NCBI RefSeq assembly: GCF_030733385.1
Contig: NZ_JASHJC010000010.1
Span: 1-64,000, forward strand
Source of the DNA: Roseovarius sp. MMSF_3359
GTDB lineage: Bacteria; Pseudomonadota; Alphaproteobacteria; Rhodobacterales; Rhodobacteraceae
DNA: 64,000 nucleotides
Reading direction: 5' to 3'
The notes under the pieces were generated by a model that saw only the letters and a list, made by a program, of their open reading frames with translations, ran no database searches and had not been told where the DNA came from. Positions 26,729 through 35,932 of the stretch are shown piece by piece (within the stretch, counting starts at the first letter, position 1; each line of letters begins with the position of its first letter). The position numbers were made by a program, and so were the translations under genes.

Positions 26729-29346
26729 CAGTCTTCCTCCCAACCCAACATGCCCAGGATCTTGCCCATGGCCGAGTTCGCCTCGACATCGACGGTGCCG
26801 CCAGCGCCGAAGCTGGCGTTCTGGACGGTGACGTCCTGGATCGCATCCATCCAGTCCTTGAAGTACGTCAGGCGCAGACGCTGCATCGCCGTGGGATCTT
26901 CGGGCAGCTCTTCGGGCGGGAACGCATTGCGCTCGAACCGGCCCGGCGCGTTTTCGGGATTGCGCCCGTGCGGCAGGTTCAATTGATCGTTCAGCACGGC
27001 ACTGGCAAAGATCGAAATCCGCCGCGCCGCCGCATCAAGCCGCATGGTGTTGGTCGTGAACTGGTCCACCCGGGTTTCGAGCGCGTTGGCCACGTTCTGC
27101 CGCTCAGCCCCGATCATCAGCTCTTCGACGAAACCGCGCAGGGTCTCTTCATCAACGCCGAGGCGATCACACCACGGGCTGTCCGGCACCTTCTCCGACA
27201 GGAACCGCGCCCACCATTCAATAAGGACCTTGCCAAAGCCGATTTCGGTCGTGGTGGTTTCGGCCGCCTCTTCACCGTCAAAGAGCGCGTCAAACACGTC
27301 CTCTTCGGGCGGTGTCTCGATATGGCTGCGACGGAACTGGCGATAAGCCGCTTCCATCAGCGACGCGTCCACCTGGAAACTGGCGATAAACGGTCCAATT
27401 TCACTGGGTTTCTTGCGCAGCGCGGCGATGAGTTTGCCAATCCGCGCCGTCCGCTCTTCGAGCCGCTTCTCGAGATCGCCGGATTCGTAATAGCCCGACA
27501 ACTCGGTGCCGAGCATCGCAATTGTTGTCTCGGCCCGTGGCAGGATCTGGTCATATTTCAGATCCGGGTTACAGACCGGCGCCAGTGATTCCGCCAGCAG
27601 AGACGTACCGCCGTCATTCAGCTCAAGCAGCGCCTCGAGCTTCTTGTCCGGCTGCGCGACATGCTGCTTGACCATCCCATTATTGAGGAACTGGTTGCTG
27701 AACTTGTCGTCCAGATACTGCTGAAACTCGGCCGTCAGCCCGGTTTCAGGCGGGACGAAATCGTCGGGCGACCCATCGGGTTTCGGCTCGTACTCGAAAA
27801 CACCCCGATCCTCGATCGCCGGGTTCCGGATCAGGAAGACATTGTCGAATGTCTTGCCCGGCACCCATTCCTTGATCCACCAGGGGTAGGCTTCGATGTT
27901 GTTCTCGAACCGCGCGGTGATCGGATCATCAAGCCCGACCTTGCGGATGAAAAGCGTGTCACACTTGGTCAGGCAATAGAAAAGGCCCGTGGGGACCCGG
28001 CTCCGCTTGGCGGGCGTTTCGCCATGGGTTCGCGTGATCCAGTCCTTCAAGAGCCCCGGCAGCGACTTGACCTCGAAATTCTCCGGCCCCGCGCAGAGCA
28101 GCATGACGTTCAGGTCAAGATCGGCGGCATAATTGTCGAAAAGCACCGCCACCTTGCCCCGCAGGAAGCAGTTCGACCGTGCCATCGGTTCGGAGGGCGC
28201 GCGCAGGAATTCATGCACCGTCGTGTTTTCCCGCGACCGCGCGCCGGGGAAATCGAGCAGGTCGGTATGGGTGAAAAACGGCCATGGCGCGGATTCCAGC
28301 GTCACGCAAAGCTCTGCGGTCAGGGCGGTCACCACGCACATCGGCAGGGTCACATTGGCCCCGGTATCCGAGACCACGGCCAGCGTCTCGGGCGATCCTT
28401 CGGCATCGAGATCGCGCAGCGTGTTGACGTGCAGAACCCCCCTGCTCCGGTCGGCGAGCGCGTTCAGGCCGGTAAAGACCAGCTTGGGATGCCCGAGCTG
28501 ATCCAGCGCGGCCTTCAGCTTGGAATAGAGGTCGTTGAACTCCTCGAGTTCTGCCCAGAGCGGCGCGAGCGCCAACACCCTGCCCGGCCCATCAAGATAG
28601 GGCACCATGGTTTCAAGGATATGCCAGTAGCCTTCTGCCGTCTCCTGGCTCAGTACATGATCCTCAAGGTTCTTTTCGATGTATTCCCGAAGCTCGTAGA
28701 CGTCTTCGATGCTCATCCCGGGCTGCGGCTTCGACTGCTTGAGTGGTTCGAGTTTCTGCGCAAGCGTGTCGATCCGCTCGGAGGTCAGCGACCGGTCCTC
28801 GGTGGTTTCGACGTCGGGGTCGGGCTGAATGCGATACTGCCCTTTGAGGTCATAGAGAAACGTGTTGGCCAGGATCTTGGGGATATCGACCTCGCGCAGC
28901 ATCCGCAGCACCACGGGGTTGCCCGCCGGCGTGTCGAACGACCTGAGCGAAAAGCGGGTCACGAGGCCCGTCGTCTCATCCCCACCGGACGGGTTCACCT
29001 GCGACAGGAAATCCTGCCGAACCGCATCGTCGCCCGTGCCGAAGATCACATCGACGGGGCGTTCCTTGGGCCGGATCAGCTTGCCGATCAGGAAGGATTT
29101 CCCCATCTGGCTGGCGCCGAACACGCCCACGGACATGGGCCGCGCCGCCGCTGTGCCAAGGCGGCGTGCCTCGACGGCCTGACGGCGCAACTGCTTTTGC
29201 AGGTTCGAAATGCGCGGGCTGGGCTCCCGATGGGTGTCAAGCCATTCAACCGCTTGCGAAGAGGCGGTGGCCGCCGAATTGCACCGTTCCGCCAATGCGC
29301 GATCCTTGTCGCGCAACTCCATCTCGTTTGAAGCCGGGTTCGACAT
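26728..29346 (-). CDS. srfC: SrfC-family P-loop protein
   Basis: 872-residue member of the 'virulence factor SrfC' family, first named in Salmonella. The N-terminal helical region (to about 70) is followed by a P-loop GASQMGKS at 77-84. DFPG at 365-368 and TKCD at 460-463 are spaced like the G3 and G4 motifs of dynamin-like GTPases, which suggests GTP rather than ATP. The remainder is long and helical, with no membrane segment. srfB ends directly before this start. Function is unproven; Srf proteins have been linked to virulence and, in Xenorhabdus, to a toxin. A nucleotide-driven partner of SrfB is my inference. Confidence 0.9.
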   Translation of the reverse strand: MSNPASNEMELRDKDRALAERCNSAATASSQAVEWLDTHREPSPRISNLQKQLRRQAVEARRLGTAAARPMSVGVFGASQMGKSFLIGKLIRPKERPVDVIFGTGDDAVRQDFLSQVNPSGGDETTGLVTRFSLRSFDTPAGNPVVLRMLREVDIPKILANTFLYDLKGQYRIQPDPDVETTEDRSLTSERIDTLAQKLEPLKQSKPQPGMSIEDVYELREYIEKNLEDHVLSQETAEGYWHILETMVPYLDGPGRVLALAPLWAELEEFNDLYSKLKAALDQLGHPKLVFTGLNALADRSRGVLHVNTLRDLDAEGSPETLAVVSDTGANVTLPMCVVTALTAELCVTLESAPWPFFTHTDLLDFPGARSRENTTVHEFLRAPSEPMARSNCFLRGKVAVLFDNYAADLDLNVMLLCAGPENFEVKSLPGLLKDWITRTHGETPAKRSRVPTGLFYCLTKCDTLFIRKVGLDDPITARFENNIEAYPWWIKEWVPGKTFDNVFLIRNPAIEDRGVFEYEPKPDGSPDDFVPPETGLTAEFQQYLDDKFSNQFLNNGMVKQHVAQPDKKLEALLELNDGGTSLLAESLAPVCNPDLKYDQILPRAETTIAMLGTELSGYYESGDLEKRLEERTARIGKLIAALRKKPSEIGPFIASFQVDASLMEAAYRQFRRSHIETPPEEDVFDALFDGEEAAETTTTEIGFGKVLIEWWARFLSEKVPDSPWCDRLGVDEETLRGFVEELMIGAERQNVANALETRVDQFTTNTMRLDAAARRISIFASAVLNDQLNLPHGRNPENAPGRFERNAFPPEELPEDPTAMQRLRLTYFKDWMDAIQDVTVQNASFGAGGTVDVEANSAMGKILGMLGWEED

Positions 29347-32325
29347 CTATTTCTCCCCCATCTGCAACACGCCCGTATCAAGCCAGTATCCGGCCTCGGC
29401 CTGGTTTTCGATCACCATCGTTTGCAGGCGGCAGACCACCGCCTTGGGCGACATGCCCTCACCATCGGCCTGATCCACCGATACGACCCTGAAATCTTCC
29501 ATCGCGTGTTCTTCTTCACCTTCACGAGTGTTGTCGTTGCGCTCGAACGTGACCTTCAACGGCAGTTTGATCTGCGCAAGTTTGTCCGGATCGGCGAAAT
29601 GCACGTGATAGAGCGGCGACCCCTGCCACCGCGCAATCGGCAATTGGCGGAAGCCGATAAACGTGCTGCTTTCCATCGACAGCGCGAATTCATCGACGCC
29701 TTTACCCGTGTCCAGATTGACGTTTTCCAGCAGGATCTTTTCGTTGGGGATCTTGCCCTCCGCCTCCATCGTCCCGATGAACTTGGCGGTCGAGCGCATC
29801 TTGAGCCCCTCGGTCCGCAAGGTCAGGTTACTCACCGATTTCTGGCAGATATGGGCCAGCATCGCGCCCACCACCGCGGTTGTCTTGGGATCACGAATGC
29901 GCCGGTCATCGGAGCGGAACGGATACCAGTTACCCACCGGGTATTGCCCCATGAGGATGATGCGATTGGCCGGCACCGGCATCGACGCCTCGATCATCCG
30001 GCGGATGATCGGGAATTGCGACGGCCGGCCGGAAATCAGCAGCGTGTCGCAGTCGTGGCACCGGACGAGATCGCACAAATCGCGGATCATCGGCCCCACG
30101 AGACCGTCAATCAACCGCTCGATCAGGGGGGCATCGAACGAAACCGTTGCATCGAGCAAGGTCGTTTCCGAATGCGCCGGAAGCCCCGCCGCCTCGCTGA
30201 ACCATTTGAGCGCCGGTTCCGCGACCACCGTATCCTCCAGCAGGAGATCACCGAGGCGGAGCTTTTCACCTGGCGCGTGTTCGCCCTTTTCATAGCAATT
30301 GAGAAGGCCTATTGCGGCAGAGGAGAACACCTGCGAGACCAGTTGGGCACGCATCGTCCGCTCCCGCTGTCCCATGCCTTCAACATTGCCCCCAAAGAGT
30401 CGCGTCAGCAGCATCGTCTGGTTACCGATCCCGACCTCACCAAGCCACGTGCTGATCTCGGGCAGCAGGTAATGCTCGACGATTTCCTTGAGCATATCGT
30501 CCCCGGCAAGGCGGAACCCTTCGCGGAAGACCTGTTCCGGCGCCAGAACCGTATCGGTGCCGGGCTGGATATTATGCGAAAGGATCATCAGGTCGGTGGT
30601 CCCGCCGCCGATATCAATACTGGCCACCTTGAGCCGCTCTTCACCGGGGGTGTTGCGCGGGGATTGCGCCACAAGCGAGATGAATTCGCGTGGCGTGCCG
30701 CGGAACTTGTCCTGAATTTCGTTGTAGAGATAGACGAGGTGGGTGCAGGTCGCCTCGTCCCAATCGAGATGGATCCTGGGCTTGCTCAGGACGCTGCCGC
30801 CATCGGCATCGTCGTCCCAATCCATCACGTCCCAAACGATATCGACCGCCTCGGAAATCCGCTCGCGCATCAGTTTCTGTTCGGCCAAGGGGGTGGCCGT
30901 CGGCAGGGTCAGGATCACCTGCTTGATCGCCCGGGGGGCACCGGAGTTGGCCCGGTTGCGCCGGACATCGACCGAATTGACCTGGGTCGCCGCATGGATC
31001 AGCAGTTCGCACAGCATCAGCATGTAAACCGACGCCCGCGAATAACGCCGCATCAGCCCGGGCATCGCGCCTTTCGTGCGCGACACAAGCTGGCCGCTCT
31101 CGGTGAGCCGCGAGATGATCGGGCCGCGGATTTCCTGCGGCTCGGCATCCGCTTCGAGATGGGCGTTGTTGTTGGACCAGGGCTGCGGCCGTTCGGTCGT
31201 ATCCCAGAGATAGCGTTTCGGACTGGAAAGGCCGCTGCTGCCTTCGGTGCCATCGGTAAGCGACGCCAGCCGCGCAGCCTCCGGCCCGATCCGCACCGGG
31301 CTCGGCCACCAGAAAGCCTCGCGCTTGGTGCGCTCGGAATCGCTCGCATGCCGCACCGATCCGAAATTCGACGAGGAAAACTCGATCCGGCTCTCGAAAG
31401 GTTCGGAATAGACCTCCTCTACCCGGCTCAAATCGCGCAGCTCAAGCCGGTAGGTCTGCGCCACATCCGCATAGGATTGTGAATCGCTGTCCTCGACCAG
31501 CACACCGCAGATGCGGCTGTTGCCGACGTCGAGCACGAGGCTGACATCGACCGGCTCAACCCGGCCATGGCGCGAAAAGATATCGACCAGTTCGATACTG
31601 GGCACTTCGCAGGCAGTCTTGATCGCCTCAATAAAGGTCATGTAGGCCGCCCAATGCTCGCCCGGGCGATTGATCGAGACCTTCTCGATCGGCTTGTCGC
31701 CTTGCCGCGCCAAACCGCGCACATAGGCCTCGCGCAGCCAGTTCGACACCCAGGCCCGGCTCATGAAACCAATGTTGCGATCGTGATCGGCGCAGAAGCC
31801 GAAATAGACCTTGTCGGTCGCATCGCTGTTTTCTTCCGGGGCGGTATAGGGCTGCCCCGGCAGGCGCGGTGTCAGAAGCGTGTCGAACGCCATGATGACG
31901 CGGTATTCGCGCCCCTTCTCGTCCGGCTCCGGCAGCTTGACGATCTTGATCCGCGACCAGGTGGTCGGCCCCTCGTCAAACCCCTTGTCAGACCGGCGAA
32001 AGAACGGAAACGGCAACCATTCATTGTCGAACCGCTCCAGCGCATCGGTGCCCTTGACGCTGTAGACGTTGTCGTCATCGACCTCCTGCATGACATTCGT
32101 GTCACGCGGATAATAGAACCGCGTCTTGTCCTCGGAACCCTGGTCGATATGGACGGGATAGATGGTCACCTCGGCCCCGGTCGCGTCATGTTCGACAAAG
32201 GTCACCGGGCGGGTCATGCTTTCGACCTGCGCCTCGGCAAAGGCGAAGTCCATGAACTGAACCCCCGAATTGGGGATCAGGCTGACCATTTCACTTTCGC
32301 GGAAATCTATGATGGTTTTGAGCAC
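29347..32325 (-). CDS. srfB: SrfB-family protein with actin/Hsp70 ATPase signatures
   Basis: 992 residues. It begins at a GTG (LKTIIDFRESEMVSLIPNSG, then VQFMDFAFAE), typical of SrfB. Phosphate-1-like LDVGNSRICGVLV (Asp 266), phosphate-2-like SIDIGGGTTDLMIL (Asp 571) and an adenosine-type TLLISGRPSQFPIIRRM mark an actin/Hsp70/FtsA-like nucleotide fold with large insertions. No signal or TM is seen, so it is cytoplasmic. It lies between srfA-like and srfC exactly as in enterobacterial srfABC. The presumed cycle is ATP-dependent assembly or conformational switching. Family call is strong, mechanism inferred. Confidence 0.92.
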   Translation of the reverse strand: MLKTIIDFRESEMVSLIPNSGVQFMDFAFAEAQVESMTRPVTFVEHDATGAEVTIYPVHIDQGSEDKTRFYYPRDTNVMQEVDDDNVYSVKGTDALERFDNEWLPFPFFRRSDKGFDEGPTTWSRIKIVKLPEPDEKGREYRVIMAFDTLLTPRLPGQPYTAPEENSDATDKVYFGFCADHDRNIGFMSRAWVSNWLREAYVRGLARQGDKPIEKVSINRPGEHWAAYMTFIEAIKTACEVPSIELVDIFSRHGRVEPVDVSLVLDVGNSRICGVLVEDSDSQSYADVAQTYRLELRDLSRVEEVYSEPFESRIEFSSSNFGSVRHASDSERTKREAFWWPSPVRIGPEAARLASLTDGTEGSSGLSSPKRYLWDTTERPQPWSNNNAHLEADAEPQEIRGPIISRLTESGQLVSRTKGAMPGLMRRYSRASVYMLMLCELLIHAATQVNSVDVRRNRANSGAPRAIKQVILTLPTATPLAEQKLMRERISEAVDIVWDVMDWDDDADGGSVLSKPRIHLDWDEATCTHLVYLYNEIQDKFRGTPREFISLVAQSPRNTPGEERLKVASIDIGGGTTDLMILSHNIQPGTDTVLAPEQVFREGFRLAGDDMLKEIVEHYLLPEISTWLGEVGIGNQTMLLTRLFGGNVEGMGQRERTMRAQLVSQVFSSAAIGLLNCYEKGEHAPGEKLRLGDLLLEDTVVAEPALKWFSEAAGLPAHSETTLLDATVSFDAPLIERLIDGLVGPMIRDLCDLVRCHDCDTLLISGRPSQFPIIRRMIEASMPVPANRIILMGQYPVGNWYPFRSDDRRIRDPKTTAVVGAMLAHICQKSVSNLTLRTEGLKMRSTAKFIGTMEAEGKIPNEKILLENVNLDTGKGVDEFALSMESSTFIGFRQLPIARWQGSPLYHVHFADPDKLAQIKLPLKVTFERNDNTREGEEEHAMEDFRVVSVDQADGEGMSPKAVVCRLQTMVIENQAEAGYWLDTGVLQMGEK

Positions 32326-32341
32326 TGGACGGGCTTTCTGC

Positions 32342-33736
32342 TTATTCTATCACGGAAAATTCGGCGACGACGTCGAGGTTGCCGGGCTGGATCGTCCCCT
32401 GGTACCGCTGGCGTTCATCGCCGCGACGGATTTGCAGGACATAGGGGACTGAGGCATTTGGTGCTTCCTGCGACGAGGCGTAGTGGCGCACGAGCACCTT
32501 GTATTTCCCCGCCTCTGCGCCATCCGTCAGGAAAAAGGCGTTCTCGACGGGGTTTTGCCGGGGCGACGCGCTGTAGCGGTTGCATACCGCTCCGGCGGTC
32601 CCGCGCTTGCGATCCGAGCAGAGGTTTGCGTCAACATCGACCCGACCGCCACATTTGGTCGTGACCCCCCGGGTCTTGACCAACCGGCCGCCACTTGGGC
32701 AATCGACCATCAGGTCAAGATCGCTGTAGCCATTCCAAAGGAGTGTCACGGTCACATCGCCTTGCTGACCTTCGGCCTCTTCCCGGGCGCGGTCGATATC
32801 GGTTTCCTCGAAGTCCGGCAGCGGAGTTTCGTTGTCCGGATCGACCGCCGGATCAATCGCGGGGTCAACCTCGGGATCAACCTGCGCAAACCGGTTGGGG
32901 TCGGCTTCATCATTGCGGCGGTTGGCTTCGCGCACCTTGCTGGACTCGATCCGGCATTGCGGCGCCTGGGCGCTCAACCGGCGGAGGCGTTCGAGTTCGA
33001 GCAGCAATTCATCACGCTCATCCTCCGCCTCGGCCACGATGGTCGGTCCGGCGCACTTGCCGAGGATGCCGAAACTGCTTGGCACGCCCGCAGCACAAGC
33101 CCGCAGCAGAAGCCAGAGAATGATGGCCAGCAACAGGATGAAGAGCAGCCAAAGAAGCCACACCCAGAAGGGCCAGGCACCGCCCGCAACGGGACCGGAA
33201 GCAACAGGCGCCGCCGCAGCGACAGGGGCTGCCTTCTGAACTTGCTGCGGCACCACCCGGCGTTCTTTCAACAACGCGCTCAGTTCGACGGAGTTCTCGT
33301 CACGCATCCCCCACAACAGAAGGATCGGTTGCCCATCGGCGGCATAGACCATCTCTGACAGGTCCTTGCCCGCAGGCAACCGCTGGATTTCCTTGAGAAG
33401 CGAGGCCCATTGCTGCTGCTGCGGCTCCTTGCTGGCCTCCATCTCATCGGCAAGCGCGGTGATATCGCCCATCAGCGATGTCAGCTTTTCCGACACCGCA
33501 TCCTGCGTCTCTTCGTTCAGGTCCTTCAACGGCCGGGGCTCGGCATCCGACGAGGCCATCCACGAGATCGACCCCTTGCCGCGATAGGGCTCCGCAAAGA
33601 TCGCCGCATGTTCGTCCGACAGCTTGGATTTCAGGAACGCCTGAATCTGATCCCAGCTGTCATGGACCTGATGCTGTCCGACAACGAGGGCGCGGAACCC
33701 CGAACTGTCTGTCTCACTGAGAAATCGCCGCGCCAT
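32342..33736 (-). CDS. srfA: SrfA-like membrane protein with DUF2135-like domain
   Basis: 464 residues. The N-terminal cytoplasmic part (1-186, with GSISWMASSDAEPRPL) fits SrfA by position and style. A TM runs at 187-212 (WPFWVWLLWLLFILLLAIIL). It is followed by ACAAG...GKCAGP, a short coiled coil and PQCRIE. After an acidic Asp/Pro-rich linker, the C-terminal domain (about 335-464) carries VTLLWNGYSDLDLMVDCPSG, the DLDL-V-x-P-x-G pattern of DUF2135/YfaP-type beta-sandwiches, and several cysteines. The periplasmic end is therefore likely disulfide-linked. Placed directly before srfB, two bases after the protease gene. The srfA name is tentative. Confidence 0.72.
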   Translation of the reverse strand: MARRFLSETDSSGFRALVVGQHQVHDSWDQIQAFLKSKLSDEHAAIFAEPYRGKGSISWMASSDAEPRPLKDLNEETQDAVSEKLTSLMGDITALADEMEASKEPQQQQWASLLKEIQRLPAGKDLSEMVYAADGQPILLLWGMRDENSVELSALLKERRVVPQQVQKAAPVAAAAPVASGPVAGGAWPFWVWLLWLLFILLLAIILWLLLRACAAGVPSSFGILGKCAGPTIVAEAEDERDELLLELERLRRLSAQAPQCRIESSKVREANRRNDEADPNRFAQVDPEVDPAIDPAVDPDNETPLPDFEETDIDRAREEAEGQQGDVTVTLLWNGYSDLDLMVDCPSGGRLVKTRGVTTKCGGRVDVDANLCSDRKRGTAGAVCNRYSASPRQNPVENAFFLTDGAEAGKYKVLVRHYASSQEAPNASVPYVLQIRRGDERQRYQGTIQPGNLDVVAEFSVIE

Positions 33737-33738
33737 GA

Positions 33739-34869
33739 CTACTCCGACGCCAGCTTCGTCGCGCCGTTACACGCGGTGGAGACGAAAGGTGGGGCGACAT
33801 TGTTCGCGGTCAGGAAATCGGCAAGGTTCTTGCTCGACAGCGCGTAATCCCCGTGCAGGACCAGATCACCCTCGTCAGACTGCGTGACGAAGGTATTGAT
33901 GCCCACCACCCGGCCACAGACATCAACGAGCGGCCCGCCGCTATTGCCCGGTGACAGGCTCGCCGTGTGCGGAATGAAGTCCAGCGCACCGGTGGGTCGT
34001 TGGGCGGTCTGGATCGTGGTCACGATGCCGTTGGTCACAACGCCCTGGGGCGGCTTCGCCTCCTTGCCTTGCGAAATCGCCTTGGCATAGGCCACCACTT
34101 CGCCCTGGACGAAGAAGCCGGGATAGCCACTGGCATAGACGTCCTGCGTCCGCGCCGCGGAAGAGAGGCTTAACGGGATGGCCGAGGCCACGGGCGCTTC
34201 CAGCTCGAGCAAGGCAAAGTCGGGCTGCGGCAACCGCATTCCCGTCGGATCGGGCGACTTGGAGACGACGCGCGCCTTTAGCGGCTTACCGATCAGGTCA
34301 TTCGTCACGATCAGTTCGGACGCATCACCGACCACATGGGAATTCGTGGCGATATGGGTCTTGCTGACGAAGAACCCGGTGCCGGACCCCAACCCCTGCT
34401 CTTCCATCCGCAGGATCAGGACAGTACCACCGCGCAGCAGGTCATCCATGCTGCCGGAGAAGGACGCTTGCGACTCTTCGGGAAGCGCCTCTGGATCGGG
34501 CTTCGTGCGCGATGGTGTTGGCGGCAGAAGGTCGATCTTGTCGGATGGGTCGGGCGCCGCTTCGCCTTCTTCGACCGCGAGCGGGTAAAGCTCCCCCTCG
34601 TAGACGCAGACCCCTTCGCGCTCGACTGTGCCAAGCCGCCGGATCTCTTCCCTCAAGCTCTGATTGCTGTCCTTGAGCGCCGCAACAACCACCTCTTCGG
34701 GGGCCGCCGGGTAACGCAGTACGCCGGGGATCAAGAGGACGATGAGGAGGATTGCGGCAAGCGTGACAGCAACCACAGGGGCGATCCACGCCGCGCGTCG
34801 GCGTACCTCGGTGCCGCCTTCACTTTCGGGAGGCTGCTGCGACGCTTGATTTGTCGATTGGTCACTCAT
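33739..34869 (-). CDS. Membrane-anchored trypsin-like serine protease
   Basis: 376 residues. A short cytoplasmic tail is followed by a TM at 29-50 (WIAPVVAVTLAAILLIVLLI) and a coiled-coil stretch (LKDSNQSLREEIRRLG). After a Pro/Asp-rich linker, the chymotrypsin-fold domain contains His 178 (TNSHVVGDA), Asp 217 (QPDFALLEL) and Ser 310 (SPGNSGGPLVD), so the triad is complete. There is no PDZ domain, unlike DegP/DegS. It should cut a periplasmic target, perhaps a component of this block, as a trigger or maturation step (inference). The start overlaps the upstream vWA gene by 8 bases. Confidence 0.9.
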   Translation of the reverse strand: MSDQSTNQASQQPPESEGGTEVRRRAAWIAPVVAVTLAAILLIVLLIPGVLRYPAAPEEVVVAALKDSNQSLREEIRRLGTVEREGVCVYEGELYPLAVEEGEAAPDPSDKIDLLPPTPSRTKPDPEALPEESQASFSGSMDDLLRGGTVLILRMEEQGLGSGTGFFVSKTHIATNSHVVGDASELIVTNDLIGKPLKARVVSKSPDPTGMRLPQPDFALLELEAPVASAIPLSLSSAARTQDVYASGYPGFFVQGEVVAYAKAISQGKEAKPPQGVVTNGIVTTIQTAQRPTGALDFIPHTASLSPGNSGGPLVDVCGRVVGINTFVTQSDEGDLVLHGDYALSSKNLADFLTANNVAPPFVSTACNGATKLASE

Positions 34870-35932
34870 CTTTTCCCTCCGAGCTGGATCCGCTCTGGTT
34901 TTCTTCCTGGTTGATCGCGCGGCATTCCTCGGCCGAGAGCTGCCCGCCCGCCTGCCGCACCGCGCGCATCAATCCGTCGATGTCATCCGCCTCAAGGAAG
35001 CGGCCATTGGTGGCGCGCGCGATGCAGGAATTCGCCGAGGCCGCCTTGGCCAGCGAGACAACACTGACATTCGCGTAAGGCAGTTTCTGTTTCAGTCGCG
35101 CCGCCGCCGCGCAGGGATCCCCGTTGCAGCTGTCTTCGCCGTCGGACAGGATGACGATGTTGACGGGCCTGTCGGGCGTCCGCCCGGCTTGGGTCTGGCC
35201 TGGCAACTCGTCGATGGCCTTGGCCAGCGCGGTCGATTCCCGAAGCCTGAGCCGCCGCAACGCGGCCTCGTACTCGGTCGCCTGCCCGCGGGAATAGGTA
35301 CCCTCGTTGGCGACACGCACATTACATTGCGCAAAGCTCAGGAGTTTGAGGCGTGTATTGTCTGGCAGGTTTCTGACCAGCGGGTTGAGGGCACGGCGGG
35401 CAATGTCGATCCGGTCCGGCTTGTTGGGGTTTTTCGCCCGCTGCTCGGTCCGCAGGTATTCCTGGTAAATCCGTTGCTGGTCAAAAAGGCCCGCCCGCTG
35501 GAATTGCTTGGTGAGATCATTCAGACGTTGCACCAGTGCAGGATCCAGCCCGTAATCCCACGCCATGCTGAGCGAGACATCGAGCAGAACAAGCAGATCA
35601 TCCGCCGGCGGCACCTGGCAATTCGCCAGTTCTTCCTCTTCCACCTCCGGCACTGGCTCTTCTTCAAGCTCGGCGTGCTCTTCTTCCGGCACGGGGATCT
35701 CGCACTGCTTGGCCTGGTTGATCCGCGTCAGCCAGTTGTCGCGCTGCTGCAGCAGCGACCGGTTTTCCTTCTGGATTTCAAGCAAACCGACCTGAGCCGG
35801 TGACTTGCAATAGTTGAGCCACCCCCAGCCAAACCCACATGCATTCAAAAACAAATAGCCGGACGCAAAAAGTAAAAGTGCAAATGCGAGCCACAGGACC
35901 AATGCAAGTGGACCAACGCTTCTCTTAATCAA
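34862..35932 (-). CDS. Membrane-anchored vWA protein, first gene of the srf block
   Basis: 356 residues from a TTG start preceded by GGGGTGAG. A TM at 9-31 (LALVLWLAFALLLFASGYLF) leads to NACGFGWGWLNYCKSPAQ, a coiled coil (about 48-75), KQCEIP and an acidic linker. The vWA domain has MIDAS DVSLS at 118-122 and SDGEDSCNGD. The C-terminal part runs through SVVSLAKAASANSC. Probably periplasmic, metal-dependent binding. It shares the TM-Cys-Cys-coil-Cys module with the SrfA-like protein. Being first, its promoter should lie in 35933-36157. Confidence 0.85.
   Translation of the reverse strand: MIKRSVGPLALVLWLAFALLLFASGYLFLNACGFGWGWLNYCKSPAQVGLLEIQKENRSLLQQRDNWLTRINQAKQCEIPVPEEEHAELEEEPVPEVEEEELANCQVPPADDLLVLLDVSLSMAWDYGLDPALVQRLNDLTKQFQRAGLFDQQRIYQEYLRTEQRAKNPNKPDRIDIARRALNPLVRNLPDNTRLKLLSFAQCNVRVANEGTYSRGQATEYEAALRRLRLRESTALAKAIDELPGQTQAGRTPDRPVNIVILSDGEDSCNGDPCAAAARLKQKLPYANVSVVSLAKAASANSCIARATNGRFLEADDIDGLMRAVRQAGGQLSAEECRAINQEENQSGSSSEGKDE

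Noticed and set aside
17296..35932. Type VI secretion locus
   Set aside because: Only a PpkA-like vWA protein hints at it; there are no TssB/C sheath, TssM/L or Hcp/VgrG genes.
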